In this document: positions 33,801 through 47,195 of the stretch, one piece after another | Layout: the number at the start of each line of letters is the position of its first letter | Position numbering within the stretch: position 1 is the stretch's first letter | Assembly: GCA_002633025.1 (NCBI GenBank) | Contig: NMRB01000091.1 | Location: 87,233-151,232 of the forward strand | Direction of reading: 5' to 3' | Length of the DNA stretch: 64,000 nucleotides | Source of the DNA: Notospermus geniculatus | Taxonomy: Eukaryota > Nemertea > Pilidiophora > Heteronemertea > Lineidae | Translations under genes and position numbers: made by a program | Notes under the pieces: model-generated | What the model was told of the DNA's origin: nothing | Databases searched by the model: none | Seen by the model: the letters and a program-made list of their open reading frames with translations, nothing else

Positions 33801-36800
33801 CTTCAGTTTAAATGCTGCTTTCAGTGCTAAAAGTAATATTGTAAAATATGTGCATATTCAGTTTAGGTTAGTTCTTCCTCCAGATACATGAACCCCAGAA
33901 AATGCTATCATCACAAATCTAAAATGCTTTGTTTCTTTCTCTAGGTGCTTGATTTTCTTAGCATGAATGCAGCCAAGGAACGTTATGACTTTATGGGTAA
34001 TGCCGGCTGGTATAGGATAGCATGGGCTTTCCTGAAGGTAAGACAACTGGTATTCCAATTAAGCATGTGTCTCAGTCTGACATTGTAACAACTGACTTTA
34101 ACATCATCATCGTTTGTTAAGTTTTCTATGTCTGTGTATTCATTCATTTTACTTCCAGCTACGTGGCACGAATGGACGTCTGAACACCGACAGAAAGTTG
34201 CGATTACAGCTGTTTGAGTGTCCAACCCGATATCGTCAAGAAAAAGATAAACCAGATGTAAGAATTATGGCCGGGCCTTACAACTCTACCAAATTGTTTT
34301 CAAATTTATTCTAATGTACAATTGAGGTTGGTTCAGTCAGATGAATGCGAAACTCGAATTACATGTAAGTCCCTGGTAAGTGTCATTCCACCACGTTTGT
34401 ACTTCTCATTTGCAGGTCTACACTTGGTGGGAGTTCTACCCCCGTGAACGTTACCCTTCAACCCTCTATATAACTGTCAAGGGAATTGTCCCTCCCACAT
34501 CCATGGAAATGTTGGCAGGTACAAGGTCCATGTTCGCTACGCAACCTGTAAGTATGATTTACAAAAGCGCTGATGATGTCAGCAATGTGCCTTCTGAACT
34601 TACAGGAAATGTAATACAGATTGTTTCAATAGCTTCACTACAGTGCCTTGTGCACTGCATGTAGCCCACTATGCTATACGCACTGTAGCCTTCCCAGATA
34701 CATGAGTTTTGGGACTTGGATCTGGGCCTAATTCTGATGAATGATGTCTTGACTTTTCAGGAAATTGGTTCTGTAACGTACAAGGAACTGAGAAAGAGTT
34801 CTAGCTTTAGGACGAAAAAAATGAGGTAAATCTACATCAGAATTTCCCCCCTGTGTCCATATGCTTACGGGCGATATGTTGTGTTGAATTTGTCTACATT
34901 TTCCTAATAATACTCGCAAAATTTTCCAATTTTGGAGTAGTAATTGTATTATTGCCAGTGTTCCATTGCCATGTTCATAACCAGAATCTAATCGTTGCTT
35001 TCTTCAGGGAAGAAGAAGAGAAATCACGAGGTCCATCCCAGTGGGGCCGACTTCCCGGTCAGATGTGTAAGATACCAAACATGCTGTCATTAACATTACC
35101 AGCTGGAAGAAGGGGCTGCTTCGTGGTCAAATTTTCACATGATGGATTGTAAGTTGACTCAGTTGCTATAGCCCTGCATGTACATCTTCGTACTGCCCTG
35201 TGCAAATGAAATTGTCATCACTTATTCTGAATGAAGCATACACCCTCTTCCTCAGAATTACCGATGAAAATGACTGTTATACATGTAACACGTAACCTGT
35301 TGTATTTCAGATCCCTTGCCTGTGGATGTCAAGACAAGCAAGACTACCCTATCATGATCTTTGATGTAAGTTTGTTGTGGACTCTTCTCTGTGATCTTTG
35401 TTCACTGAATGTACAGTACACTGCAATGTCGACGACTGTGCTTCATAGAAATTAACTTTTGAAGTACTGCAGGTAACACTGCAATGAAGATGACAACTCC
35501 TGTCACATATCAGCCAGTGGGTTCATTTCTCAATCAGTGCTACCACCAGTAATGCTCCAGTGTTGTCTCTATAGCCAATAATGATATATTTAGATCAACA
35601 CATTCAAGGAGGAATCTGACTGATTTCTTTCATTCTAGATCCCAAGTGGTAAATTCCGAGGGAGGTTGACAGGTCACTATGGCATTATCTATGAACTCTG
35701 CTGGTCTCGGAGAGATAAATTTTTGCTGTCAGTGTCTGGAGATGGAACTTCAAGGTAATTGATTACTTGCCACAGTGCTGAACTATTGCATCCACATTCT
35801 GACAACATAACTAGCAACATGGGTTTTGCATTTTCAAAGTATCACCCCTTTCTCCTTTGATTACCGTACAGGGTATGGAATGTGAAAAACTTTGACGAGC
35901 CGTCTGAGAAACTGATGCCACATCCAGCATTTGTGTACACGGGTCAGTTCCACAGTCGAGTCAGGACTGTAGTTGTCACAGGTGGATATGACTGTGTCAT
36001 CAGAATTTGGGATATCAAACCGGAAGGTCCGCATGCAAAGGTAAGTCTATTATATGTAGTGATTCTAGGGGAATGTGGTGGCATAGTGGTTGAGCGTAAG
36101 GCTCAAGATCAAGAGGTCAAGGTTCGATTCTTGCTGTGGGAATTCCAGGCCAATCTGAAGAGCACTTGTCAACTAAAGAATAAAGTATTGTTAAGGCAGC
36201 TCGTAAGGAAGTCAGATGATTGAACTGTGAGGTCAATGAATGGTCTGATTGAATTCATTCACTTCTTCAGCTTTTGCAAGAGTTGGATTTGCATCGTGGC
36301 AACATAAATTCGATATGTTTTGACGACGATGGTTCCAAGATGTATTCAGGTGATGCAATGGGTGTGATCAATGTGTGGAATGTCTTCGTGACGGAACAGC
36401 CATCGAAGCGGGGCTTCCTTAGGGACTGGACATTGTACAAGGAGTTACAAGATGATGAGTGCAAGGTAAAGATAATAATTTTCTCTCATATCAAAGGTAC
36501 TTTACTTTGATTGTTTGGTGCAAGGAATTGCAAAGTCAGGGAAATATGTGGGAATCAAACTAACTGCAAGAGGAAGATAACAGAGAGAGAAAGCTGAGCT
36601 GGAATTTTTGTGAAGCATGTCAGTGTATTAGAAAATGGTCTCTTTTTTATGGTTTTTGTGTTATATTTTGTATTTGTTTGCCAGGGTTCTGCTATAAACC
36701 ACTTGCAAGTCTTCCATGGCGACCGACGTCTGCTTATTCATTCTCGTGACAACACCATCAGGATCATGGACCTCAGGGTGTAAGTTTGTAATCTTAAACA

Positions 36801-39800
36801 AGCAGCCAGGAAATCCCACCTCTGAATCTTTCATGAGATTGTGTAAATAACTCTGCCTCAAAGAGGTATCCAACTGGTAGACAGAACCTGGTCAACAGCA
36901 AGATCTCTGCTACTTTTCTTTTCAGGTTTTCTATCATGCAAAGGTATATGGGTGCTTTGAATTTCCGTGAACATCTCCGCAGTACTGTCACACCATGCGG
37001 GAGTTTCATTTTCGCTGGCAGTGAAGACAACACAGCTTATGTTTGGAACTCAGAAACAGGTAAATTGGCCGATCAACAGTCCGGTTCAAGATCAGATTAT
37101 GTAGTTTTGTGTACCTCGTTACTTCAGTTTATGCCTACATTTCTAATTATCAAACCTTTCCTTCATCTTAGGTGACCAAGTGGCTTTGTACTCTGAGCTT
37201 TCCTACAGCCATGCTATATCATGCGTTGACTTCCATCCCCACGATCACATTGTGGCCTTCTGTTCCTATGGAGAACAGCAACCAGTTCTTGTCTACAGTT
37301 TTGACCCCAAGAGTAAGTATTCACATTCTGTTTGAAATTTATCATTGTATGACGGTACCCTTCCCTATTTCCACTTCAAGGCACAGTTTTAATCTGATAA
37401 CCAGTGACTTAAAATTAACTTGAGGCCAAACACCAACTACATTGTACCTGCTAATTGTTTTAAATAAGCTGTAGTCCACATCATCCTATTTTTGTCTCGG
37501 TTTCAGCTGCTCGACTTGATGCAGGTTTTGAGAAACCAGCAGTGGCTGCAGAGGCAGCACATCCTGGATCCCCAACCATTAAGATGTCAGGTCTAACATC
37601 AATGACAAAAGAAGAAACCAAGTAAGTAATGAACCATCGACATCTTTAATAGTCTAACTCTAAGAGGCAGCCTACAGGGCATTTACATGGATCGAATGTT
37701 GAATAATTCGGTCTCTAGAAATTGATATTCATAGCATGTGTCGTCAATTTTCAGGCCAACAGCCTGGCCAACCGACTTCAGGAAGTCAACAAAGGCAGAT
37801 TTGGATTTGATCAAGACGGAGAGATTTAAACGTGCAGCGAATAAACTCAGCACAGTACTTGTAAGTACCATTGTACCCATGCTCTGTTGCTCTCTGTTTT
37901 ATAGGGGCATGTTCAGTTTCTGACTCTAATTGATTCTGATACTTTCAGCATGAGATTTATGAGTTCTTTGTGATGTGCATCTTTTTACTTATGACAGGGT
38001 TAATACTAGCATGTTGCATGAGAATAAAATATCCACTGTTGCTTGCAGTAATCATACCTTCCTTCTCAATATTACAGCTCAGTGGAGTAAGTAACATAGT
38101 AATAGCATGACCCCTGTTTCTAGTTAATAGCAACCACCATTTTGCATTGAGAGTTCATTTCAGTTTTCACCCATGTTCTTCATGTTGCTTAAAACTTGTT
38201 GCGCCTGGGACATTTGTGTCCTGATTGGACTGCTTTCCCAGGAATTGAGCAAAGTCCTGCTTATTATTGGATGTTTTGTTTGAAGTCAAGGGCCTAGTCC
38301 CAACAGTCTTGGGAGAACTTCTATTATAATTCCACTAAGGTTTTGTGGGATTTTTGCTTGTAAACCCTTTTTTTTTTTCACCTGGCAAACATTTTGGAAT
38401 TTCTCTTATGTGCTCACTAGAAAAGGAAATATTTTGGAGATACATTGTGTATAACCCCAAGCTTTTATTTGTTGTACATGTATATCATGGGATTTGGGGG
38501 AGTTCTTATTTAGAAGATTCCAACAGGTTCCTCACGTAGTTGTACAAACATTAGGAGTGACTTCATCAACAAAAAGTCACATGTATAGATTAGTGCATGT
38601 CATTTCTTGGGTGGCTGGGGTACATGGATAGATTCACTCACATTGTTCGAACACAAATGTTTTGTCACACTATATCCCCTGTGTGACGAAGATCCTTGCT
38701 AACAAATTTCAGAAAGCAAAATCATGTTGATGAATACACCTTTAGTTTCACAGAGATTGGAATTCAAATCTACTCACTTCATGTGTTTGGCCTCTTCGAT
38801 TTGCAAGTGTAAATATTAATATAAATGAAATATACTGGTGGCAGTTGACTTATTGTGGATTTCTGATGTAATAGGAAGGACTGTAGATTTTAATCTGTAC
38901 ATTTCAAGAAATAGAATCTGTTTGGGGCAGTTACAGAGCATGGATTGGTGTCCAAGAAGCCATGGATTCAATCATAAAGGAATACTCAGTATATCAGAGA
39001 TGATCTCTTTCACTACTCCCTCAGCATGTTATCAGATATTATATCCCCTGCATGTGCTTATCAGTTATGCACTTAATTATTTTCACAGCAAGCCACAGAC
39101 GCCTTCAGGGATGCTGGTGCCCGAGGACATTCACCTGAGCCTGACTTTGGTACCTTGGGTACGTGGGGCTCAAGTACATTTGATTACACGTATTCTTATG
39201 GACCATCGATGAGGAGTGGAGTAAGTATTGATATGATATACATGTACATGTACATGCATCCTGCAGTGTACAATGTGGTGATGGTGTGTGCTCGACTTCC
39301 TTGATATTGCTGCCAAACATTCAGTGTTAGCAACTGATGCAGCAGTAGCCTGTGAAATATTGGGGAACTAAGAGTTTGTCATCACACGCTCTCAAAAAAA
39401 TTCACAGTTAGCTAACATATTTCTGAGGACCAATGAAGCACGTTTATGATTTTGATGATGCAACATATCATTTTGCATAGAAACTCTAACTAAGCATTAT
39501 CTTCTAATCTTCTTAACAGCCTAAGGTATGGTGTATTTAATACTGCCTGTTTACAATGCATGTCTCTGTCGCATCCTTTATGTCAGCGTTCAACTTTTTA
39601 GAGACCAAAATCCTTCCAGCTATCTGAGGAAATTTCAATTATCTAATTGTGATGAGGAGTTTAATTTTCATCATCAGAGTTGAACACTGACATCTATTTC
39701 TTGCTAATATAATAGATCATTCTCTCTCCTGCTTCTGTCCATATTGAACTTCCAAGTTCCATTATGCATTTTCCCCCTTTCTGATGAGAAATACACTTCC

Positions 39801-42800
39801 CTGTTTTAGTTCTTGATATTTGAATGAGGTTTAGGGAGGGAGGTGGCAGTTGAGTTTGACTTGTCAATTGCTGAATGCCAACATTGAAAAGATTGTTAAA
39901 AATGACCATTCTTCATGTCTTTGCTTCTGCCGAACCCCTATACTATACTCATTCAAATAACTCGGGTGAAGCACCAGGTATTTTATCAAGAACTTAAAGG
40001 AGTCCTTGTAAACTTAGCAAATAGCAGCAAAACAATCTTCTGCATTCTATTTGTACAGTTTTTAAGAAGAGTCTTATCTTTGTTTCTATTATAAGTGTTT
40101 TACTTTTTAGCTCACCGTGGTGAGCTTATACAATGGTTGTGCGTCCGTCGTCCGTCGTCGTCCGTCGTCGTCCGTCGTTGTCCGTTAGCAGGGCACGTTT
40201 CGTAACCGCTGGAGCTATTGATCTGAAACTTGGTACATATATACCCCTAGGTCAGACGACCCACGACACCAAGTTTCGGTCCGATCCGATTCTCAGCTTG
40301 GCCACCAGGTGGCGGAAACCAAAAACACAAAAAGTGCAATAACTCCTGAACTAATGACTAGATCATCTCCAAATTTTTATCATAGGTGTAGCTAATAAGG
40401 ATACATAACATATATAACGGGTTTTTGATTTGACCTACTTTTCAAGGTCACAGAGGTCAAAGTTCGACAAAAGTAACGAACCTGCCAAAGTTTGTCATTA
40501 TTTCACCGAGCGACTTCATATCTTGCATAAACATGCATTGGAGGGGTACCTTATAAAATACCAAGTTTCGGCCCGATTGGATATCCAATATGGCCGCCAG
40601 GTGGCGTAACCTGAAAATCAAGTAAGTGCTATTACTCGGGAACGGCTTGACGCAGAGTGCTCAAATTTGATATTTACCTTCCTCTAGATGACCTTTACAT
40701 GTACGTCAAATTTCGGCCAGATTTGACTTCAAACGTGGCCACCAGGTGGCGTAACCCAAAAATCATCAAAGTGCTGTAAATCAGGAACGCCTTAACCCAA
40801 AGCGCTCCAATGTGCTATGTGGCCCCGTGCAGATGACCTTTATGTGCATGTGAAGTTTCGGCATGATCGGACATCCAATATGGCCGCCAGGTGGCGTAAC
40901 CTGAAAATCATCAAAGTGCTGTAACTCAGGAACGACTTGGACCCAAAGCATTCCAATGTGCTATGTGGCCCCTGCAGATGACCTTCATGTGCATGTGAAG
41001 TTCCGGCCCAATCGGACATGGCCGCCAGGTGGCATAAACCCAAAACTCAAAGTCCTACTTCATGTACTTGGGAATGACTTGACTCAGATTGCTCATATTA
41101 CTGATATGTACCTCCCTCTGTCATTAGACTATTATGTCCAACCCGGTGAGCACATGGTCCATGGACCATTTCATTATGAAATACTAACTGTTGTTGTAAA
41201 TGTCATCATTGAAGAACATACAGCAGGGGCAAGGGCATTTAAATGTAATTGAAATAGTAACTACCGGTAAGTTGTTTCATCGAGATAGAATTACTGATTG
41301 CAAACAGTGATTTAACTGGGCCTGTAGAGCTGGTTATGCAGCTTCTCATACATGATTATCAGGCTGCACACGATGTGTCAATATCATTGCTGCTCCCCTT
41401 TTCAGAGTCCCAATCCATACACGTTCTCCCCGCATGCATCACACGACATGTCATCGTCCATACAACAACAGCAGTTCATGTCACAGTCGTCATATATGAT
41501 GGGAGGAACAAGAACAACTCCAAGTTCATGTAAGTTGCTTGATCTTAAGTCACACTCTCATGACTTGAGTCAGATTCATGAGGAAAGTTGCTCAAATCGA
41601 ATGCCAATGTGATCTCCAACTCCTGATACCCATTAGGAAACCACTTCTCCCCTTTGATTAGGTTAAAAGGCCAAGGGATCATTCATCGTAATTTGCCTCA
41701 ATGCATTCTAGTGATAATTGTACCGATATGTATTCCTTTTCTATTTCAGTGGGTCGCGCTGGGAGTCAGACCCCTGCATATCTGGGTAGACCTCCACAGA
41801 TGTCACTGACACAGGTATGTCCAGACATCTCATTTCTTCTGGTTTTAATGCCTGTTTTGTAATATATGCAGGCAGATGATGTTCTGTTTTCAAAAACCTG
41901 CTGCAACTTAGGTTTTTGGAGCATTTCATTCAGACGTTTTGTTTCTTTATTGCAGTCATCTGCTGGTCGTGCAGAGTTCAGCTTCAAGGGACCAAAGAAG
42001 AAACCAGAGGGAGAAAAGCAAACTGTGGTAAGATTTTACTAATCTTTGGGGTCATATGCTGCTGTGTTAAAATAACTAACCCCTAAAAGAAAGGAACAGC
42101 TCCAATCATGGAAATGAATCAAAAGCTGAGCTGGAAATGCAACTGAGATAGTTTGTGATGTTGCACTGAATGGCAGAGTGGATTTCATTGGTTCGTATAG
42201 CATGAGATCCAGAGTTAGTCTGGAATAGGTGTTGTTTAACGTTGTTCAGTTCCTTTGTTTTAACCTCAGTTTATTTCCTATTTATTTCATTGAATTATTT
42301 TCTTTGTTCAGTATAATAATACCCTCACCAATCAGGTATGGATAACCCATTCCCTCAAATTCAAAAATACTTTCTGTCACACGATCACAAATTTTCAAGC
42401 AAATGCACTCATTTTGAAGTCATGAAAATTCCGCATTTAGGCTTATTTAATCCCTCCATTACCCTGTCTGTCATCCCCCTGCATGCGCATTTTCCTTTTC
42501 ACTGTGTGTGGTCTATTGACCACGAGCCATCTGTGTGATTTTAATTTTATCAATACCACGGACCGCTTCTAGGCACCAGTGTGGGTATGTTTATTTTGGT
42601 TTCAGGAAATGGTGCTGTTTTCTCTTCTGCTGTCATCATTGCATTTTATCAACCTTTACCTAAACACCTGAAGATGGCCAAAAATCGATTATTCCAAGAT
42701 TATACGGACCACAAGCAACAGTGAGCCCAATGCAAGTCATAAAAGTACCGTAACCCCAAGTATCTGAATCAACCAAGAACTGCCGAAACCCTGATAAAGC

Positions 42801-44195
42801 ATTGTCACGACTGTTCTCAGAATAAGTCTTGTACCTTTCAGGTTGTGGCACTGTATGACTACAACGCGGCCCGCTCCGATGAGTTGTGTCTGAGACGAGG
42901 AGATGTCATTACAGTTGTGTATAAGGACAATGAGAACTGGTGGATGGGAGAGTTGGTCGACGGACAGCAAGGATTCTTCCCAGCCAACTATGTTGCAGAC
43001 GAAGGTAGGTGGAATGCTTTCATTTGGCCAAAATAGACATTTTCTGTTGACCTGGCATACAGCAGCTTTGAAATTTTCATTAAGAACCTGCCCTGGTCGT
43101 AAATGCTGTAACTTTTAACGTGCGATGTGCTCTTTTTGCAGCTACCAGTGAGGGAGGTGATTTAACTGGCCTTAGCAGTGCGGATGAACTTGATGAGACC
43201 AGAGACTCAAAGGTAAGCAGCCTGTGGAGTGTCCTCAATATCTAACACAGATGCCAGATGTAAGAGATGTCATTTTGGAAAAGGGATTGGAAGGGTATCG
43301 TCTGGACACAGTTGAAAAGGGAGGATAGATATCTGCTGATATCATTCCCATGTATCTTATTTTTTCAGACCACAGCAGTAGTGACAAAAGGAGGAGAATT
43401 AAAGTTCATTCCAGGACCAGATGCCCTGGAGGCAAAAAGGTGAGATATCTGTCAGGCAAACCTGAGGTCTCGTCTCGAACATGTTGGGATATTGTTCGTG
43501 GAAGTGGAAAAAACTGTGGAGTAGAGGCTATGAAAACACCAAAATGTCAACCAGCAGGCCCATTACCACAGCGAAGAGGGCACCTGTTTGAGATTAAGGT
43601 TTCCTTCATAGTTCTAGTCGACTACCTGGACATCCTTGACATCCAATTCTTCATTGAATAGTAGTTCTACTGTTTGTGATGCCATGATTTGTATCTTGTC
43701 AAAATACTGTACTGTAATTTCAGAAACAGACGGACCAGGGGTCGACTTGGTTCTGAAGACAGTACTCTTATTGGTACAAGAGGGAGACCACCCTCAAAAG
43801 AAAGGAATTCGATGGGAGCATCGGGTGGTTCAAGACGGCCATCCAGGGATAGAGCTGCTGAGAATACAGGCTCTGCAGGTGGGTCAAGACGACCGTCAAA
43901 TGAAAGGCCACCTGGTGGCTCAAGGCGGCCATCTATGGACCCTGATCCAATGGGTAGCACAGCTGGTTCGAGGCGAGGTTCTAAGGATGAACTCCTCGGT
44001 TCCACGGCCAGGAGTAGGCGACGGTCCAGGTCAAGGGATAGATTTGGTGAAGTAGAGATGCAGACAATGGGGTCAACCGCTGGCTCAAGAAGGGGGTCAC
44101 GGGATAACCTACTTGATACAAAAGGAGAAGGGATATCATCAATTGCACGGAAGGTGCTGAAGAAAAGGGAAACAACAGCTGAGTCAGAGGCCTGA
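30829..44195 (+). CDS. AHI1: AHI1/jouberin (ciliary transition-zone WD40-SH3 protein), about 32 exons, first exon unplaced
   Basis: Jouberin is a scaffold of the ciliary transition zone. Exons: 30829-30909, 31188-31263, 31557-31611, 31856-32091, 32259-32309, 32524-32738, 33183-33420, 33531-33711, 33945-34037, 34159-34257, 34416-34547, 34761-34825, 35008-35148, 35311-35365, 35639-35754, 35872-36040, 36271-36465, 36685-36779, 36926-37059, 37172-37312, 37507-37621, 37755-37860, 38078-38086 (9-nt microexon, tentative), 39089-39220, 41406-41529, 41750-41814, 41956-42027, 42312-42335 (tentative), 42842-43004, 43142-43212, 43369-43439, 43724-44195; about 1330 residues, phases consistent. Lys/Glu-rich N-terminus; jouberin core with [18 protein letters not shown] and AWAFLKL; WD40 repeats (about 520-860); SH3 (about 1072-1125, [28 protein letters not shown]). 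Serine/arginine-rich C-terminus. Human is 1196 residues. Confidence 0.94.
32857..33067. mobile_element. 211-bp MITE in an AHI1 intron
   Basis: Ends TAAAGGAGCACGGTATTG and CAATACCGTGCTCCTTTA are perfect 18-bp inverted repeats whose outer TA may be a duplicated TA target. The interior includes CCACCTAGCGGCAG. It lies 115 bp before the exon at 33183 and opens a long spurious frame. Confidence 0.8.
36070..36200 (+). mobile_element. tRNA-derived SINE in an AHI1 intron
   Basis: A tRNA-like head carries an A box TGGCATAGTGG (36079-36089, fits TRGYNNARNNG) and a B box GGTTCGATTC (36121-36130), spaced as in tRNA genes. The cloverleaf arms are not well formed and a non-tRNA tail follows, so this is a polymerase III SINE and not a tRNA gene. 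The 3' limit is approximate. Confidence 0.7.
37861..39088. other. AHI1: AHI1 intron around a candidate 9-nt microexon
   Basis: A 1.2-kb gap between confident exons. The only candidate exon is CTCAGTGGA at 38078-38086, with TATTACAG before it and GTAAGT after it. No other feature was seen. Confidence 0.5.
39221..40108. other. AHI1 intron, left part
   Basis: Non-coding intron sequence up to the repeated element at 40109. No feature supported. Confidence 0.45.
40109..41167. mobile_element. AGCTCACC/GGTGAGC terminal-repeat element with internal 140-bp tandem units
   Basis: The left end is the near-palindrome AGCTCACCGTGGTGAGCT (40109-40126), followed by a GTCCGTCGTC microsatellite (about 40142-40187). 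The right end is CCCGGTGAGCACATGG and the palindrome GGTCCATGGACC (41156-41167). From about 40555 to 41060 roughly 140-bp units repeat almost four times, each with AAGTTTCGGCCCGATTGGA-like sequence and a GCCGCCAGGTGGCGTAA-like word. A further copy of the right part occupies 1-252. No transposase. Lies in the AHI1 intron between exons 39089-39220 and 41406-41529. Confidence 0.8.
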
Positions 44196-47086
44196 AGGGT
44201 CACAGGGGGAAACAATCATTGAAGCTTTATCAGCAAGATTCAGAGACATTGCTGCGTGACCAAAGAACTGATGTGACATATCGTACCAATTGATGAACAA
44301 TCTGGTGAAACTTACAGAAATAAACGCCAAACTGATAATTCCAGGAGGCCTAGTTAATATTCAGAGAGGTGTAAATGAGTTGTTCCAGGAGTTGTTTTGG
44401 ATGAGAAGTACTTAAGCCTCATGTTGTGATAAATAATCAGTCATGAATATGACCCTGAAATGCATACCTCATCTTCTACTTTCAATAACCATTTCCGTGC
44501 CAAATCCTGGTATCAGGGACAGTGTGCAGTGAAGCAGAATACCAGGATTTTTGATTGCAAGTGATGTCATGATGCTGTTTTCAAGCGAAATTGCATAAAA
44601 ATGTGTTGCAGCAGTGATGTCAGACTGCTTTAGCAGGACTTGGCCTTCAAGCAAACCTGTGCAAAAAACTTTGGCACTGAAATGGTTAACAATAGAGTGG
44701 AACTGATTTTGTGATCTGATGGAATCAAAACTGGTAGAATTTTGTTTTAGAATGATTTTAAACTAGCTTGTTGCTTAAATAGTTGTGTTTATGTCAGAAC
44801 CAATTCTTTCTTTCCTGCTTTGATGGGGAACTTGGGTTCATGCCGCGTATGTTCTGTGCTCAAGAATTATGAATTGAATTATGTGTATTATCAATTAAAG
44901 GTGTAGTAGGCAACAGTTTAGAATCTGCATGTTTATGTCACTTGACCCAGGATATTACAAATGGTTAGAGTTTATCATAATTTACCATAGACAGGCTGAA
45001 GTTGTGTTATATACAGTCATGTTTTAGCTGTCCAGATCATTTTGGCATGACTGTAGTTCACACCTTTTAGCTTAGTGCAGGTTAGGTTTGTGTCATTGGA
45101 AAAAGGCATTAAAACCAAAGAAATATGATGGCATTTGTAACACCTCTCTATAAAGGACACTTTGTCCTTGAGAGTGGAAAATGCTGTCCCAAGAAGAGAG
45201 GTGACCTGTCTGAAGAGGTCAGACTCAATGGCCGTGGGCATGTTAAAAACTGAAATTTGGTGTTCTCAATAGAGGGGTGGGGTCTCCAAAAGGGGATTCC
45301 TATGTGCATGATCATAGTAAAGTATTGGTTTTATATCAAAAGATAATGAGATTATGACACCTGAGATTCCAGGTGTCAACAAAAATCCCTCCATCGTTTT
45401 CCCCTCCTTTCTAAAGATTGACGTCCAGTATTTGTTCTTTTTTATATGATATCCAGTTTGCATTCACTTGCCAGAGTAAAAGCTGATTTTGGCTAGTGAG
45501 TTTGTCCGTGGTGTGAAACATGAAATTCGTTGAGCCCCATGACAGGTCATACGATGTTCCTATCTCCACAGATATCAACAGTCTGTCCATGGCATATCGA
45601 TATCAAATGTCCAGTTACTATGATTTTGACCCGCTAGTATTACTGTAGAACTGGACTATTTGTAGATAGTGAATGTTTTAGTATTAAGTTGTAACTAGCT
45701 GTAGATACTTTAGTATTTATTTCATGTTAGTGCATGCCGTCCATTTTAATTGTGCCAGATATAATTTCAAAGTCATTTTGAAGATTTTTGCGAGGAGTAT
45801 GGTTGTGGTGTATCAGCCTCAGTGAGTGGACTCCGTCTGAAAGGTGCTACCAGAAGATTTTCTGAATTTCCGAGAGATTTGTATGCCAAAAGTTGTTGGT
45901 GATTTTCAAAAATTTGTAATCAAAGTACTTAAAAAATCTCTGGTTCTTCATCATCCCAGTTCCTATTAATTCAAATGAAAATTATCAGGATTGAAGAGAA
46001 GAGGTGACATATATGGATTAAAAGATGGGTTTGTTACTTAATGCTCTATCAGTGTTACCATTTTTAATAGGCCTCTTGTTGTTTGTGGCAATGTAAATGT
46101 ACTTCATTTTGTAACAGTACATTTGTTTGTACATGGAACATTTGTACTTATATGTAAATTCTAATGAAATTTTAGACATCCATTTATTTGTAAGAAAAAA
46201 AATATTACAAAAGAACAGTGTCTTTGTTTGTTATGGTGTGAAGTTTCAGCATTCAGGATGCTCAAATTTGCAAAAGGTGTGGTAAATGACTCTGCCTCAC
46301 TGTTGCTGATCATGGAAAGTGAAAAAATGTTTCTGCAGAAAGGAGAAGTCATTGTGCTATTCACCTGAAAGCTCCCAGGGAGCACTTTGAAGTATGAAGT
46401 GAATAGTGATGTAAAAGCACCAATCATATAGGCCTACTGACCTAGGACTAATTATAACTTATGGCATGCTATGGCATAGTACAACAAACCAGTGATACCA
46501 GCAACAAAATATCTTGGTGAATATGATCTTCATAAAACCACAATTAAGCATATTATTTGGTTGCTGATAATGATTAGTTCAACTTGGAGTGAAGACCGTA
46601 TAAACCTCTGGAAACACGGAGTTGCCTTGGAGACAACAGTTGAAAACTGCCAATTTCATTCAGAAAATCGGATGGATATTGCCCCTTTAATTGTTCCTAA
46701 TAAAACAGTTCAAATGAAGTGCCAAAAACCCAAATTCTGCCACACTTCTGCTCCAAAGAACTCCTGAAATGGCAAACTGGGCAAATAATCGAGGTGTCCC
46801 AAACAACAAGGTGAATTCATAACTTGGGTAATCAAAATATTTGTAACGCTCTCGCTGAAAGGCCTAGCATTTCACGTTTGCCTGGCCTCGTGTTGGAAAA
46901 ATGAGACGTTTGCCGCAATATCGATCAAAGCATCAAAGGCAACTTACTGGCCGTCAAGCGACGAACAAAGGAGAGAGCAAGTAACAAAACGGCAGCTTGG
47001 GTATCTTTCACCTTGCATCAGAGCAGGTGTGAAAGGAATGGTAGTCCAAGGATTGAAAGGCTGAGTTATAGGCTTAATCTGCTATT
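44196..47086. other. AHI1 3' UTR and convergent spacer
   Basis: The AHI1 3' UTR starts here; AATAAA at 44319-44324 is a possible early poly(A) signal. No further gene, RNA or intact element was supported. CCTCTCTATAAAGGACAC near 45144-45161 resembles the end of a degraded TA-type element. Confidence 0.4.
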
Positions 47087-47195
47087 GGCTGATATTTATA
47101 AAAGCTAGCAAATGCTTTTACTTTAAATTGCATTTACATTGGACACTGTTGTAATCTTAAGTAAAAGCATTTGCTAACTTTTATGAATACCAGCC
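47087..47195. mobile_element. 109-bp palindromic MITE
   Basis: GGCTGATATTTATAAAAGCT plus AGCAAATGCTTTTACTT on the left pairs with AAGTAAAAGCATTTGCTAAC plus TTTTATGAATACCAGCC on the right, leaving a loop of about 35 bp. It fits the common foldback form of short non-autonomous elements. Confidence 0.8.

Noticed and set aside
36070-36200. A functional tRNA gene
   Set aside because: A and B boxes are present but acceptor and anticodon stems are not formed and a non-tRNA tail follows; better explained as a SINE.
45144-45300. Possible further TA-type MITE (CCTCTCTATAAAGGACAC near AHI1 3' UTR)
   Set aside because: No clean inverted partner or target duplication could be found, so it was not called as an element.
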